Positions 29,627-29,793 of a stretch of 29,793 nt of DNA are shown here, piece by piece. Under the pieces are notes generated by a model. That model was not told the origin of the DNA, searched no databases, and worked only from the letters and a program-made list of their open reading frames with translations. Origin of the DNA: Ganoderma boninense. Its lineage: Eukaryota > Basidiomycota > Agaricomycetes > Polyporales > Polyporaceae. Position 1 is the first letter of the stretch, and the number at the start of each line of letters is the position of its first letter. Position numbers and translations under genes: made by a program. Location: NCBI GenBank assembly GCA_002900995.3, contig PJEW03000036.1, positions 1 through 29,793 on the forward strand, in the 5' to 3' direction.

Positions 29627-29793
29627 TCACGATCGAGTCTTCTTGTTGAGAGGGCCAGGAGCGTCGGGATGTGTCGAATGAAACTTTTGCAGCACTTTCG
29701 GCGCATTTGCTAGATCTGACACATCTTCCCAGCTATCGTGTTCAGGGCCCCAGCCCTTCCAGTGAACAAGATACTGTAGTTTCTTCCACCGCC
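29627..29793 (-). CDS. Ty3/Gypsy polyprotein C-terminus with chromodomain (partial)
   Basis: The frame enters from the right edge and stops at TGA (29629-29627). It reads RWKKLQYLVHWKGWG, then PEHDSWEDVSDLANAPKVLQ and KFHSTHPDAPGPLNKKTRS. This is the second half of an integrase-linked chromodomain, with the aromatic cage region Y-L-V-x-W-K-G and the E-x-D-S-W-E strand. In chromoviruses this domain follows integrase and guides insertion to marked chromatin. The visible part has no stop or frame break. Gag, protease, RT, RNase H and integrase would lie outside the window. Confidence 0.85.
   Translation of the reverse strand, partial: RWKKLQYLVHWKGWGPEHDSWEDVSDLANAPKVLQKFHSTHPDAPGPLNKKTRS

Noticed and set aside
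29166..29630. Minus-strand open frame of 154 codons
   Set aside because: It lies inside the chromovirus LTR and polypurine tract.
1..29793. CRISPR array, bacterial operons or rRNA genes
   Set aside because: Introns, TATA boxes and eukaryotic transposons show nuclear fungal DNA; the direct repeats at 27950-28086 are palindromic units with 6-base spacers, unlike CRISPR spacers.

Overview
This is eukaryotic DNA from a filamentous basidiomycete, most likely an Agaricomycete of the wood-decay type. Genes are broken into many short exons by 43-75 bp GT-AG introns and include 14-nt-scale exons. The recognisable families are typical of mushroom-forming fungi: a microsomal P450, a GPI-type cupredoxin-like protein, a DUF6534 membrane protein and a Kre9/KNH-like secreted protein. 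The transposons (chromodomain Gypsy, SWIM-type MULE, hAT and Tc1/mariner MITEs, a TRIM) also fit. The species cannot be named from the sequence.

Layout. 0.4-3.0 kb (+): cytochrome P450 with heme and I-helix motifs but several frame lesions, read as a pseudogene. 4.0-5.8 kb: an A-B-A-B long-repeat composite with LTR-like ends, abutted by a 387-bp Tc1/mariner-like MITE. 7.35-8.29 kb (-): intact four-exon secreted cupredoxin-like, Ser/Ala-rich protein. 8.4-12.6 kb: no gene I can defend. 12.65-14.57 kb (+): DUF6534 seven-TM protein in about 16 exons. 15.06-15.95 kb (-): secreted Kre9/KNH-like protein. 17.65-18.23 kb: hAT-type MITE with a perfect 8-bp target duplication. 19.96-21.70 kb (-): dead MULE transposase with three in-frame stops. 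21.7-22.64 kb: AT-rich element split by a fresh TRIM with apparently identical 112-bp LTRs. 23.93-24.38 kb (+): small 96-aa gene. 24.63-27.08 kb (-): two unrecognised genes, one with 29-residue repeats. 27.36 kb (+): start of a divergent gene cut off by repeats. 27.72-28.23 kb: array of at least 15 different hairpins. 28.4-28.76 kb: long array of heat-shock-element-like pentamers. 29.14-29.79 kb (-): 3' LTR, polypurine tract and chromodomain end of a Ty3/Gypsy chromovirus running off the right edge.

The confirmed host genes do not form a pathway; two encode secreted or cell-surface proteins. Most of the window after 17 kb is mobile-element territory. The most unusual signals are the covarying hairpin array with its adjacent heat-shock-element array and TATA box, and the polypurine tract plus LTR ends shared by the TRIM and the chromovirus. 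Exon joins were checked by phase by eye; no alignment or database search was run.
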